Below are positions 35,808-43,253 of a stretch of 64,000 nucleotides of DNA, in pieces. Source of the DNA: JAUIAI01 sp050633665 (GTDB taxonomy: Bacteria; Pseudomonadota; Gammaproteobacteria; Burkholderiales; Burkholderiaceae_E); contig JBOEGY010000007.1 of the NCBI GenBank assembly GCA_050633665.1, forward strand, positions 310,001 to 374,000, given 5' to 3'. The notes beneath the pieces are model-generated. The model had not been told where the DNA came from and ran no database searches. It saw only the letters and a program-made list of their open reading frames with translations. The position numbers were made by a program, and so were the translations under genes. The stretch's first letter is position 1, and each line of letters begins with the position of its first letter.

Positions 35808-36734
35808 TTACTCATATTCGGCGTCGTAGTCTTCTTCAGATTCTTCTTCGAGATCCGAAAATTCCGGACTTTCAATCAACGCGCCCGCCGCTTCGTCAGT
35901 CAGAACGACGATTGCAATGCGCCGGTTCGTCGCGCTACGGGTGTCATTTTTGTCCAGCGGAACGGCTGACGCCATACCGACGACCCGAAGGATCTTGCCT
36001 TCATCCATGCCGCCATTGATTAGCTCACGGCGAGAGGAGTTGGCCCGCTCAGCTGACAGTTCCCAGTTTGAATAAGCCCGTTGCCCCGAAGAAAACGGCC
36101 GGGAATCGGTATGCCCGGACAGCGAGACACGGTTATCCACTTCGTTGAGCACGGCGCCAATACTTCGCAGAAGGTCCCGCATATACCCTTCCACCCGCGC
36201 ACTGCCACTGGCGAACATGGGACGCTTCTGATCATCCACAATCTGAATTCGGAGACCTTCCGGAATCCGGTCCATTCGGATCTGATCTTTCAGCCCGGTA
36301 AGCTCCGGCGAGTTCTCCAACACCAGAGCGACCTTCTGTTTTAATCCCTTCAGCCGCTGACCTTCAAGGCGCTTACTGTCATTGGACATGGCATGGGGGT
36401 TTTCAGTTCGGGTACGCGGATCAATATCGCCCCGCTTCACGTTACCGGCGCTGCGGGTCAGATCCTGGCCGCCGCCCTTAATAACACTACTGCTGTTACC
36501 TGCTCCATCTCCCCCCATCAACGCCACCTTCAAAGGGGTGTTGAACACATCGCTAATACCGTTCAGATCGCCTTTCGCGGTAGATCCCAGCAACCACATG
36601 AGCAGAAAGAACGCCATCATGGCAGTCACGAAGTCGGCATAGGCAATCTTCCAGGCGCCACCATGATGCCCATGACCGCCTTTCTTGATCTTCTTGACAA
36701 TAATGGGTTGAATTTTCTTGTCAGCGGCAGCCAT
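35808..36734 (-). CDS. motB: Flagellar motor stator protein MotB
   Basis: Stator subunit anchoring the proton channel to peptidoglycan, 308 residues. The single membrane helix AYADFVTAMMAFFLLMWLLGS contains the proton-carrying Asp34 (equivalent to E. coli Asp32). The plug region NGISDVFNTPLKV follows. The OmpA-like domain (about 165-285) has SLSGHTDSRPF and NWELSAERANSSRRELI peptidoglycan-binding motifs. An acidic tail ends the protein. Three bases separate it from motA. The 208 bases between its stop and the chemoreceptor start hold no clear gene or promoter. Confidence 0.96.
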   Translation of the reverse strand: MAAADKKIQPIIVKKIKKGGHGHHGGAWKIAYADFVTAMMAFFLLMWLLGSTAKGDLNGISDVFNTPLKVALMGGDGAGNSSSVIKGGGQDLTRSAGNVKRGDIDPRTRTENPHAMSNDSKRLEGQRLKGLKQKVALVLENSPELTGLKDQIRMDRIPEGLRIQIVDDQKRPMFASGSARVEGYMRDLLRSIGAVLNEVDNRVSLSGHTDSRPFSSGQRAYSNWELSAERANSSRRELINGGMDEGKILRVVGMASAVPLDKNDTRSATNRRIAIVVLTDEAAGALIESPEFSDLEEESEEDYDAEYE

Positions 36735-36737
36735 CTA

Positions 36738-37601
36738 TCAGGCCTTCTTCTGTTTGACGTGCTCTTCCAGCTCCGAGAACGACGGGCGCTCTGTCGAGAA
36801 GAGGATCTTTCGGCCAAACTCAATGGCAATCTGTGGCGCGTAGCCCTGCATGCTGGCCAACAAGGTAATCTTGACGCACTCAAGTTCCTTCGAGGATTCT
36901 TCGATCTTCTGAGCAAGCAGGCTCGCAAGCGGACTCACAAAACCGTAAGCCATAAGAATTCCCAGGAATGTCCCGACCAGCGCGCCCGCAATCAACATAC
37001 CAAGCACCGCCGGCGCCGCCCCCACTGATGCCATAGTTTTAACCACACCCAGCACCGCTGCAACGATTCCGAATGCAGGCAGGCCATCCCCGACACCTTG
37101 AATCGCGGCCTGGGGAGCATGAGCCTCCTGGTGATGCGTTTCAATTTCGCTGTCCATCAGGTTTTCAATTTCGTGGGCATTCAGGTTGCCCGAGACCATC
37201 ATCCGCAGATAGTCAGTAATGAATTCCATCAGGTGATGGTCGTTCACTATGTTCGGAAAATTCGCGAACAGCGGACTGTCGTGGGGTGCCTCGACATCCC
37301 CTTCAATCGACATCAATCCTTCTTTCCTGGCTTTCTGCAAAACCTCATACAACAGGCTGAGCAGCTCCATATACCTGTCTTTGGTGTATTTGGAGCCAGA
37401 CAGCAACACGGGAATCGACTTAAAGACGGACTTGACCGTCTTGCCGTTGTTCGAGACAAAGAACGCCCCGATCGCTGAACCGCCAATAATGAACAGCTCA
37501 ACCGGTGCTGCCTTCAGGATGACGCCGAACTTTCCGCCGGCCAGCCAATAGCCGCCAAAAACGGCAACAAAAACAATCACGTATCCAATAATGACAAACA
37601 T
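36738..37601 (-). CDS. motA: Flagellar motor stator protein MotA
   Basis: Proton-channel subunit of the stator, 287 residues with four membrane helices. The cytoplasmic loop residues that act on FliG are present: Arg92 and Glu100 in RKEGLMSIEGD, eight apart as in E. coli (Arg90, Glu98). AIQGVGDGLPAFGIVAAVLGVVKTM and PLASLLAQKIEESSKELECVK are the conserved channel segments. Upstream of ATG 37601 is a 156-base gap containing the flhC terminator; I find no convincing sigma-28 box there. Confidence 0.96.
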   Translation of the reverse strand: MFVIIGYVIVFVAVFGGYWLAGGKFGVILKAAPVELFIIGGSAIGAFFVSNNGKTVKSVFKSIPVLLSGSKYTKDRYMELLSLLYEVLQKARKEGLMSIEGDVEAPHDSPLFANFPNIVNDHHLMEFITDYLRMMVSGNLNAHEIENLMDSEIETHHQEAHAPQAAIQGVGDGLPAFGIVAAVLGVVKTMASVGAAPAVLGMLIAGALVGTFLGILMAYGFVSPLASLLAQKIEESSKELECVKITLLASMQGYAPQIAIEFGRKILFSTERPSFSELEEHVKQKKA

Positions 37602-37699
37602 GCTGGCTTATTCTCGGTGCGCAAAACAGATTAAATTGAAGAAGAATGTCGCAATCATTCGAACAACTATGACACCGGCCCGCGTTCGGCAGTAATGCA

Positions 37700-37724
37700 A
37701 ACAGCCGGGATTAACCCGGCTGTT
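37700..37724 (-). terminator. Terminator after flhDC
   Basis: A ten-base perfect stem AACAGCCGGG / CCCGGCTGTT with a five-base loop lies 34 bases beyond the flhC stop, followed on the minus strand by TTTGCATT. It separates flhDC from motAB. Confidence 0.75.
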
Positions 37725-37757
37725 CTCTTCTCTGGAAAACCGGCCGCCGACATTCAA

Positions 37758-38288
37758 TCAATGAATAGCACCACGGCGACGGCCTTTGCCAGCTCGGGCG
37801 GGCGGCTGACAAAGCCCGCAGACATACGACTTGTCGAGCTCATAGGCGTGAGTGACAAACCGGCCATGGCATTTAGTACACTCGGTACTCGACAACATGC
37901 CGGCATCCACAAACTTAATTAGGCGCCAGGCTCGGGTAACCGAAAGAATCGGCTCGATGCCAGTCATCTCGATTTCTTCCAGATACAGCTTGTACGACTT
38001 GACGATTGCCTCGACATCATCGATTTCAGCTGACTTGATCAGAAATTCGTAAATATTCAGGAACAGGCTTGAATGAATATTCGGTTGCCAGGTCATAAAC
38101 CAATCGGTCGAGAACGGGAGTTGCCCTTTAGACGGTGAACGTCCGGCGACTTCCTTATAGAGTTTTAGCAGGCGTTCATAAGGCAGCTCGGTTTCCGCCT
38201 GCAATACCTGCAAGCGTGCTCCCAGGTTAATGAGCTGAATCGCGCGTTGCATCTGACGATTGTCTTCCAGTAGGCTGCGCGTTTTCAT
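37758..38288 (-). CDS. flhC: Flagellar transcriptional activator FlhC
   Basis: DNA-binding subunit of the FlhD4C2 master activator of class 2 flagellar promoters, 176 residues. The four zinc-binding cysteines are at 137, 140, 157 and 160 (ECTKCHGRF and YVCGLC), the same positions as in the E. coli protein. IYEFLIKSAEIDDVEAIVKSYKLYLE and EPILSVTRAWRLIKFVDAG match the family. A short basic tail (GKGRRRG) ends it. ATG overlaps the flhD stop (ATGA). Confidence 0.96.
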   Translation of the reverse strand: MKTRSLLEDNRQMQRAIQLINLGARLQVLQAETELPYERLLKLYKEVAGRSPSKGQLPFSTDWFMTWQPNIHSSLFLNIYEFLIKSAEIDDVEAIVKSYKLYLEEIEMTGIEPILSVTRAWRLIKFVDAGMLSSTECTKCHGRFVTHAYELDKSYVCGLCQPPARAGKGRRRGAIH

Positions 38289-38623
38289 TCTACTGTCTCC
38301 GCATGTTTGCCTGCCATCAGGATACGAGCATGCAACCGTTCAGCAGACTTCTCTCCCGCAAGACTATCGCTACGGGCATGATCCGACAGCAAGTCCCAAA
38401 TGGTTTCGTCCTGCACTCTTAACCGACACATCATTGCGCCACCCGATGCGACCTTCAACAACTGGCTGGGCTTTAGCGCATCGATCAGATCAGCAACCGG
38501 TTCGCTAATGCCAAGTCGGTAAAGTGCGCTGACGCGATCGGTGCGAATCATCTGTTGAGCCAGTATTAAATAAGAGAGGTTTATCTCGGCAATTTCATTT
38601 GCCATTGATTGTTCGGTACGCAT
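38285..38623 (-). CDS. flhD: Flagellar transcriptional activator FlhD
   Basis: Regulatory subunit of FlhD4C2, 112 residues. EIAEINLSYLILAQQMIRTDRVSALYRLGIS and DLIDALKPSQLLKVA are the family signatures. GGAG lies six bases before ATG 38623, which supports this start over Met7. Transcription initiates in the 362-base region shared with the divergent flagellin gene. Confidence 0.96.
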   Translation of the reverse strand: MRTEQSMANEIAEINLSYLILAQQMIRTDRVSALYRLGISEPVADLIDALKPSQLLKVASGGAMMCRLRVQDETIWDLLSDHARSDSLAGEKSAERLHARILMAGKHAETVE

Positions 38624-38821
38624 TCTTAACTCCAGGTGGAAGGTTTTGCCGTGCGGCTTGTTTTCGAGTGAGTTAAGTGTTGCGTAATGTGAGTGCGGAA
38701 AAAATCGGAATAACTCCGTTCTGCGATCAGGAGTTTTGCTTAGTGCGCCTAAGGTTTTTCCCTACGTTGGCGAAGCGCAACCCCTTAAGCGACCGTCTGT
38801 CAGTAAAAGTTGGCCGTCGGC

Positions 38822-38848
38822 TAAAGCCGCGCCTGACAGCGCCGATAA
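38822..38848 (+). promoter_or_regulatory. Sigma-28 (FliA) promoter of the first flagellin gene
   Basis: TAAAGCCG (38822-38829), 11-base spacer, GCCGATAA (38841-38848). The -10 is a perfect consensus match, the -35 core TAAAG is intact, and the spacing is the same as in the flgM and fliS boxes. The start of transcription would be near 38855, leaving a leader of about 130 bases. Confidence 0.92.
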
Positions 38849-38940
38849 CTGAGCCAACGGGACGTTCCCGTAAACCGCAAGCCAGCAGTACGGCGAACGG
38901 ACCCTACCCTGACCGTCTAAGCTCAGAGGGCTGACGGAAC

Positions 38941-38958
38941 TGCGGTCTATAGATCGCA
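38941..38958 (+). other. Palindrome in the flagellin leader
   Basis: TGCGGTCTATAGATCGCA is an 18-base near-perfect inverted repeat (one mismatched pair) between the sigma-28 start and the AAGGAG site. It could form a hairpin in the leader mRNA or bind a dimeric protein; neither is shown. Confidence 0.35.
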
Positions 38959-38984
38959 AAGCAATGATCTAAGGAGTAATCCAG

Positions 38985-39815
38985 ATGGCACAAACTATCA
39001 ACACCAACGTCATGTCGCTCAACTCGCAGCGAAACCTCAATCAGACGAACAATCTGATGGCAACGTCCATTCAGCGTTTGTCAACCGGCCTGCGGGTTAA
39101 CAGCGCCAAAGACGACGCCGCCGGCTTGGCAATTGCCGAGCGGATGAGTTCTCAGATTCGCGGCATGAACGTCGCGATGCGCAATGCTAACGACGGAATC
39201 TCTCTCGCGCAGACCGCTGAAGGCGCTTTGGGCAAAGTCAGCGATATGGCTCAACGCATGCGTGAACTGGCAGTTCAGTCAGCTAACGTGACTAACGACG
39301 CCACTGACCGGGCAGCACTCGACCTGGAATTCCAGGAGCTCGGCGCTGAGATCACACGAACCATTGCCGGCACCGAATTCAACGGTTTGAACATCACCGC
39401 AGGCGATGCCGGTGATCTGGTGTTCCAGATCGGCTCCGGAACCACCGCAAATGACACGATTACCGTCACCACAAAAGACATGAGCGCCGAAGCCGGCATT
39501 ACCGACGTCACCGGTGGAAATATCACCACGGTCGATGACTCGACCACAGCGATGGACAATATCGACTCGCTGCTTACCCTGGTCAACACTGAGCGAGCCA
39601 CTTACGGTGCAACCCAAAACCGGTTCGAAGCGGTTGTCTCAACTCTGGAAATCGCCTCTGAGAACCAGTCTGCCGCACGAGGCCGGATCATGGACGCTGA
39701 CTTCGCATCAGAGACGGCCAATATGACCCGCGCCCAGGTCTTGCAGCAAGCTGGTACGGCTATGTTGTCACAGGCAAATTCAGCACCGCAGAACGTGTTG
39801 TCGCTGCTGCGCTAA
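38985..39815 (+). CDS. fliC: Flagellin (first of two)
   Basis: Filament subunit, 276 residues, a short flagellin with a small variable domain. The N-terminal D0/D1 helix reads MAQTINTNVMSLNSQRNLNQTNN and RLSTGLRVNSAKDDAAGLAIAERM. The C-terminal helix ends with ARGRIMDADFASETANMTRAQVLQQAGTAMLSQANSAPQNVLSLLR, the Leu-Leu-Arg terminus of flagellins. Residues about 130-185 are the surface-exposed variable part. It has a strong sigma-28 promoter and its own terminator. Confidence 0.96.
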   Translation: MAQTINTNVMSLNSQRNLNQTNNLMATSIQRLSTGLRVNSAKDDAAGLAIAERMSSQIRGMNVAMRNANDGISLAQTAEGALGKVSDMAQRMRELAVQSANVTNDATDRAALDLEFQELGAEITRTIAGTEFNGLNITAGDAGDLVFQIGSGTTANDTITVTTKDMSAEAGITDVTGGNITTVDDSTTAMDNIDSLLTLVNTERATYGATQNRFEAVVSTLEIASENQSAARGRIMDADFASETANMTRAQVLQQAGTAMLSQANSAPQNVLSLLR

Positions 39816-39853
39816 TAAGAACAGCAAGTTCGGGCCGAAGTCTGGCCCCTCTG

Positions 39854-39890
39854 GACCCGCTCGCCGGAAACGGCTAGCGGGTCTGTTGCT
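39854..39890 (+). terminator. Terminator between the two flagellin genes
   Basis: Stem GACCCGCT / AGCGGGTC extended by CGCCG / CGGC around a GAAA-containing loop, followed by TGTTGCTTT. It lies 39 bases after the first flagellin stop and should separate the two flagellin transcripts. Confidence 0.75.
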
Positions 39891-39995
39891 TTGGCCGGAT
39901 ATGCCAGGTTAATTTGCCGTTTATCGACCGACCAGTGACCTAAAGTCGCTCCTACGATTGGTGGAACTTCAATTGTTTCCGCAAGGAGCTTCGAG

Positions 39996-40826
39996 ATGTC
40001 CCAGGTCATTAACACTAACTTGCCATCGCTTAACGCGCAGCGAAACCTCAATGGCACAAATCTGCAAATGGCCGTGGCCATCCAGCGCCTATCGTCAGGC
40101 TTGCGCGTCAACAGTGCCAAAGACGACGCCGCCGGACTGGCGATCGCCGAGCGCATGAATTCCCAGGTTCGCGGCATGAACGTAGCGATCCGAAACTCCA
40201 ATGACGGCATTTCGATGGCCCAGGTCGCAGAAGGCGCACTTGGTAAAGTCAGCGACATGTTGCAACGGATGCGCGAACTCGCCGTCCAGGCAGCTAACGC
40301 CACCAACGGCGATAGCGACCGGAAAAACCTGGATTCAGAATATCAGCAACTGGCTGACGAAATCACCCGTACGATCACTGGCGCAAAATTCAACGGCGCG
40401 GAAGTTCTTGCCGCCGGCTCAGGGGATAAAGTATTTCAGATTGGTCCTGGCACTACCGCTCAGGATACGTTTACCATCGAGGCCGGTGACTTCACTGCCA
40501 AGACCGAATTTACCGATGTCATGAACGGCAATGTTCTTGATGTGGACAATTCAACCGACTCAATGGATAACATTGACGCCTTGTTGACTGAAGTCAATGC
40601 CGAACGGGCAACCTGGGGTGCAGCACAGAATCGGTTTGAAGCCATTATTGCAAACCTTCAGATTTCGGTCGAGAGTCAGTCTGCTGCCCGCAGCCGGATT
40701 ATGGACGCTGACTATGCAGCGGAGACTGCCGCATTAACCCGGACGCAGGTGTTGCAACAAGCTGGAACGGCGATGCTGGCGCAAGCGAACCAATTGCCGC
40801 AAAACGTCCTGCAATTGCTCGGTTAG
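39996..40826 (+). CDS. fliC: Flagellin (second of two)
   Basis: Tandem paralogue of the preceding flagellin with the same length (276 residues). The conserved ends are nearly the same (MSQVINTNLPSLNAQRNLNGTNLQ, RLSSGLRVNSAKDDAAGLAIAERM, and SRIMDADYAAETAALTRTQVLQQAGTAMLAQANQLPQNVLQLLG), but the middle (about 125-190) differs clearly, and the last residue is Gly instead of Arg. AAGGAG precedes ATG 39996. No good sigma-28 -10 box is seen upstream, only TAAAGTCG at 39941-39948. fliD follows 38 bases later. Confidence 0.95.
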   Translation: MSQVINTNLPSLNAQRNLNGTNLQMAVAIQRLSSGLRVNSAKDDAAGLAIAERMNSQVRGMNVAIRNSNDGISMAQVAEGALGKVSDMLQRMRELAVQAANATNGDSDRKNLDSEYQQLADEITRTITGAKFNGAEVLAAGSGDKVFQIGPGTTAQDTFTIEAGDFTAKTEFTDVMNGNVLDVDNSTDSMDNIDALLTEVNAERATWGAAQNRFEAIIANLQISVESQSAARSRIMDADYAAETAALTRTQVLQQAGTAMLAQANQLPQNVLQLLG

Positions 40827-40864
40827 AGAATTAAAGTATTTCGGTGAGATGTCGATAGAGACCT

Positions 40865-42274
40865 ATGGCTACCTCTCCCTTATCTGCGAATAATTCGATC
40901 GATGTCCGCAGCATCGTCAGTGCGCTCATGGATGTTGAGCGCCAACCGCTGAACCGGCTCGAGACCCGCGCGCAAGGACTACGAAGCACGATTTCAGAAT
41001 TCGGACGCCTGCAAAGCAGCATGGATGCATTGAAAACAGCCGCCGAGGGCCTAAGCGACGCCGACACCTGGATTGCCGCTACCGCCACCAGTGCGGACGA
41101 CACTGCTGTGGAAATAGCCGCGACTGAGGGGGCTCTTCAGGGGAACTATTCGGTCAAGGTCAATCAGCTCGCATCCCATCAGACGATTGTCAGCGATGCG
41201 GCTGAAACAAAAGAGTCGATTATCGGCGGCGGTACACTCAGTATCCAGCTGGGGACTAATGATGGTGGGTTTACTGCCGACCCGGAACGTGATGCAGTCA
41301 CGATTACCGTCCCGGCAGGTGCCACGCTGGCAGAGCTGAGCGACGCCATCAATGCTTCCGACAGTGGCGTCGGGGCTTCGCTGGTTACTGACGCCGAGGG
41401 CACGCGAATCATGATCCGCAGTAGCGAAAGCGGCAAGGAGCAAGCCTTCCAGATCACCGGCACCACTGATGGCACCGGCGAGGGTCAGTCCCTGGCAGAT
41501 CTTTCCTACACCGTCGGCCAAACGGGTGGCCTGGTAACCGCTACCCAGCAAGCGGCGAACGCAGAATTCGAACTCAACGGGCTGGCGCTGGAAAGCGCTA
41601 CCAACACGCCCGATGAAGTACTTGAAAACGTTTCGCTCACACTTAGAAAGACCACGACCGATCCGGTCGAAGTCGATATTGCCAGCGACAGCGAATCCAT
41701 CCGGACCAAGCTCGACGCGTTCATTGCAGCCTACAATGAAACGAATTCACTGATTAGAACGCAAACCGGCTACAACGCGGAAACCAATACGGGTGGCCCC
41801 CTGCAGGGCAACCGCATGGTAATCCTGAGTCAAAACAAGCTCCGCGAGACACTGACCGGAAGCATGACGCCGGCTGAAGGCGAAGAAGCCGGCAGATTTT
41901 CAAGGTTGACCGACATTGGCATTGAAATCGGTCGCGACGGTTCGCTTTCGCTAAACGAGTCACGGTTCGAAGTAGCTGCCGTAAATACCAGTGATCTTAG
42001 CGACCTGTTCTCCGCCCGTGGCATCGGCGACGCCAGCGACGGCTTTGCCCGGCAACTGGTGGACGATCTGTCCAATCTGCTGGACACAGACGGAGCGGTC
42101 GGCGGAGCGACTGACTCACTGCGTGACCGTGAGAGAGATCTGACCGACCAACAAGATGCTCTTGAACGCCGACTCGAAGAAATTGAAACCCGTCTGACTC
42201 GGCAATATACGAATCTCGATGCGAATCTTGCCATCCTGGCCAACTCCCTGACCCAGGTCAGCCGCCTTGGCTAA
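40865..42274 (+). CDS. fliD: Flagellar filament cap / hook-associated protein 2
   Basis: Forms the pentameric cap that folds flagellin at the filament tip. 469 residues. The N-terminal NSIDVRSIVSALMDVERQPLNRLETRAQGLRSTISEFGRLQSSMDAL segment and the C-terminal coiled coil TDQQDALERRLEEIETRLTRQYTNLDANLAILANSLTQV are diagnostic. Residues about 90-330 form the surface domains. It is 38 bases after the second flagellin and ends at a clear terminator. Confidence 0.95.
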   Translation: MATSPLSANNSIDVRSIVSALMDVERQPLNRLETRAQGLRSTISEFGRLQSSMDALKTAAEGLSDADTWIAATATSADDTAVEIAATEGALQGNYSVKVNQLASHQTIVSDAAETKESIIGGGTLSIQLGTNDGGFTADPERDAVTITVPAGATLAELSDAINASDSGVGASLVTDAEGTRIMIRSSESGKEQAFQITGTTDGTGEGQSLADLSYTVGQTGGLVTATQQAANAEFELNGLALESATNTPDEVLENVSLTLRKTTTDPVEVDIASDSESIRTKLDAFIAAYNETNSLIRTQTGYNAETNTGGPLQGNRMVILSQNKLRETLTGSMTPAEGEEAGRFSRLTDIGIEIGRDGSLSLNESRFEVAAVNTSDLSDLFSARGIGDASDGFARQLVDDLSNLLDTDGAVGGATDSLRDRERDLTDQQDALERRLEEIETRLTRQYTNLDANLAILANSLTQVSRLG

Positions 42275-42314
42275 AGTCCCTGCCTGACTATGGCACGAAA
42301 GACTGAGACAAACC

Positions 42315-42337
42315 AAAGCCGGCAATGCCGGCTTTTT
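42315..42337 (+). terminator. Terminator after fliD
   Basis: Nine-base perfect stem AAAGCCGGC / GCCGGCTTT with a three-base loop and a T tract (TTTTT then CTG), 40 bases past the fliD stop. Confidence 0.9.
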
Positions 42338-42417
42338 CTGTAATGACGCCTGCATTGCCGCCTATCGGTACCAGACAAATGCCCGGCAATAGATTGCCAT
42401 ATTTAGGGGTAGCCCAT

Positions 42418-42444
42418 TAAAGCCCAGACGAGTGAAGCCGATAT
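42418..42444 (+). promoter_or_regulatory. Sigma-28 (FliA) promoter of the fliS operon
   Basis: TAAAGCCC (42418-42425), 11-base spacer, GCCGATAT (42437-42444): seven of eight -10 positions and the TAAAG core agree with the consensus, with the same spacing as the flgM and flagellin boxes. Start of transcription would be near 42451, about 27 bases before fliS. Confidence 0.9.
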
Positions 42445-42477
42445 CTAAGGTGTCATTAGCTTGTCCGGTGTTTTCTC

Positions 42478-42894
42478 ATGTTTGGTCCTCAAAACAACCC
42501 AGCCAGTATGTATGCCAAAGTCAATGTTGACACTGGCGTGTCCCAGGCCGACCCGCATCGACTGATCGACTTGCTATTTCAACGTGCGCAGGACTTGCTT
42601 GCCACAGCAGACAACGCCATTGCGACCGGTGACGTGGCAACCAAAGGTGAGTCATTAACCAAGGTGATCCGAATCCTTGATGAAGGCCTGCGAGCCGCGC
42701 TTGATCCGAGCGCTGGCGAGATCGCAGAGAATCTACACTCTCTCTACACCTACTGCCTGAACAAGTTGCTCGTCGCCAATCGCGACAGTGACGTGGACGC
42801 CATCGAAGAAGTACGCAAGATTCTTGCTGAGATTCACGACGGTTGGCAAGCCATCGCCCCTGGGGCGGCCAAGCCACAGGCAGTGGCTCGATGA
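42478..42894 (+). CDS. fliS: Flagellin-specific export chaperone FliS
   Basis: Binds the C-terminal helix of flagellin to prevent premature polymerisation. 138 residues; MYAKVNVDTGVSQADPHRLIDLLFQRAQDLLATADNAIATGDVATKGESLTKVIRILDEGLRAALD and IAENLHSLYTYCLNKLLVANRDSD match the four-helix family. Ends with a Pro/Ala tail. Own sigma-28 promoter upstream; the next gene overlaps its stop (ATGA). Confidence 0.95.
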   Translation: MFGPQNNPASMYAKVNVDTGVSQADPHRLIDLLFQRAQDLLATADNAIATGDVATKGESLTKVIRILDEGLRAALDPSAGEIAENLHSLYTYCLNKLLVANRDSDVDAIEEVRKILAEIHDGWQAIAPGAAKPQAVAR

Positions 42895-43232
42895 ACAAAA
42901 CGGCAATCACTATGGGTCAATACCGGGCAGTCCTGGCGGCTGCCGAGCAAATGCTCGGATATGCGAGGCGCAACGCCTGGGGTGATGTCTCCAAGACGGC
43001 GATTGCCATTGGCGGGTTAACCAACCGACTGCGCTCGGTTGATCCAGAGAGCTTTGACTCCGAAGCAGCCCGGCAAGAACGACTCAAGATCCTGACGCGT
43101 CTGGTTGAAATTGATGGCGAAGTCCGCTCTCTGCGAGATCCCTGGGTTGCCAACCTCGATCAGATGCTTGCTCCCTCCACTCACCGTCGCTACAGCAACC
43201 CAATGGGGTCCGCTGGCGCAGACGGCGAGTAA
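42891..43232 (+). CDS. FliT-like small protein (by position)
   Basis: 113-residue helical protein starting at ATG 42891, which overlaps the fliS stop. FliT (FliD chaperone and FlhC antagonist) usually follows fliS, and the size and helical content (QYRAVLAAAEQMLGYARRNAWGDVSK, RQERLKILTRLVEIDGEVRSLRDPWVANLDQML) fit the family. FliT proteins are poorly conserved and I do not see a decisive motif, so the call is contextual. The open frame continues to 42843, but that stretch lies inside fliS. Confidence 0.6.
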   Translation: MNKTAITMGQYRAVLAAAEQMLGYARRNAWGDVSKTAIAIGGLTNRLRSVDPESFDSEAARQERLKILTRLVEIDGEVRSLRDPWVANLDQMLAPSTHRRYSNPMGSAGADGE

Positions 43233-43253
43233 ACCACGAATTGCTGGCCCACT

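Larger units (their letters stand above)
38624..38984. promoter_or_regulatory. Divergent control region between flhDC and the first flagellin gene
   Basis: A 361-base stretch without a gene. It holds the sigma-28 promoter of the first flagellin gene, a palindrome in the flagellin leader (38941-38958) and AAGGAG before ATG 38985. The flhDC promoter must lie in the left half, reading leftwards, but I cannot pick out a confident sigma-70 box or operators. Confidence 0.6.

Noticed and set aside
35684..35875. A 63-codon minus-strand frame between the chemoreceptor and motB.
   Set aside because: It overlaps the 3' end of motB in another frame, has no clear ribosome-binding site or recognisable feature, and is Lys/Ser-rich by chance composition.
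37602..37699. A possible sigma-28 promoter for motA (CACCGAGAATAA on the minus strand).
   Set aside because: The -10-like element has an internal insertion, and no TAAA-type -35 lies at the right distance.
39960..39980. A sigma-54-like sequence (TGGAAC...TTGTTT) before the second flagellin gene.
   Set aside because: The conserved GC of the -12 element is not in place, and with FlhDC and FliA in charge a sigma-54 promoter is not expected; too weak to annotate.
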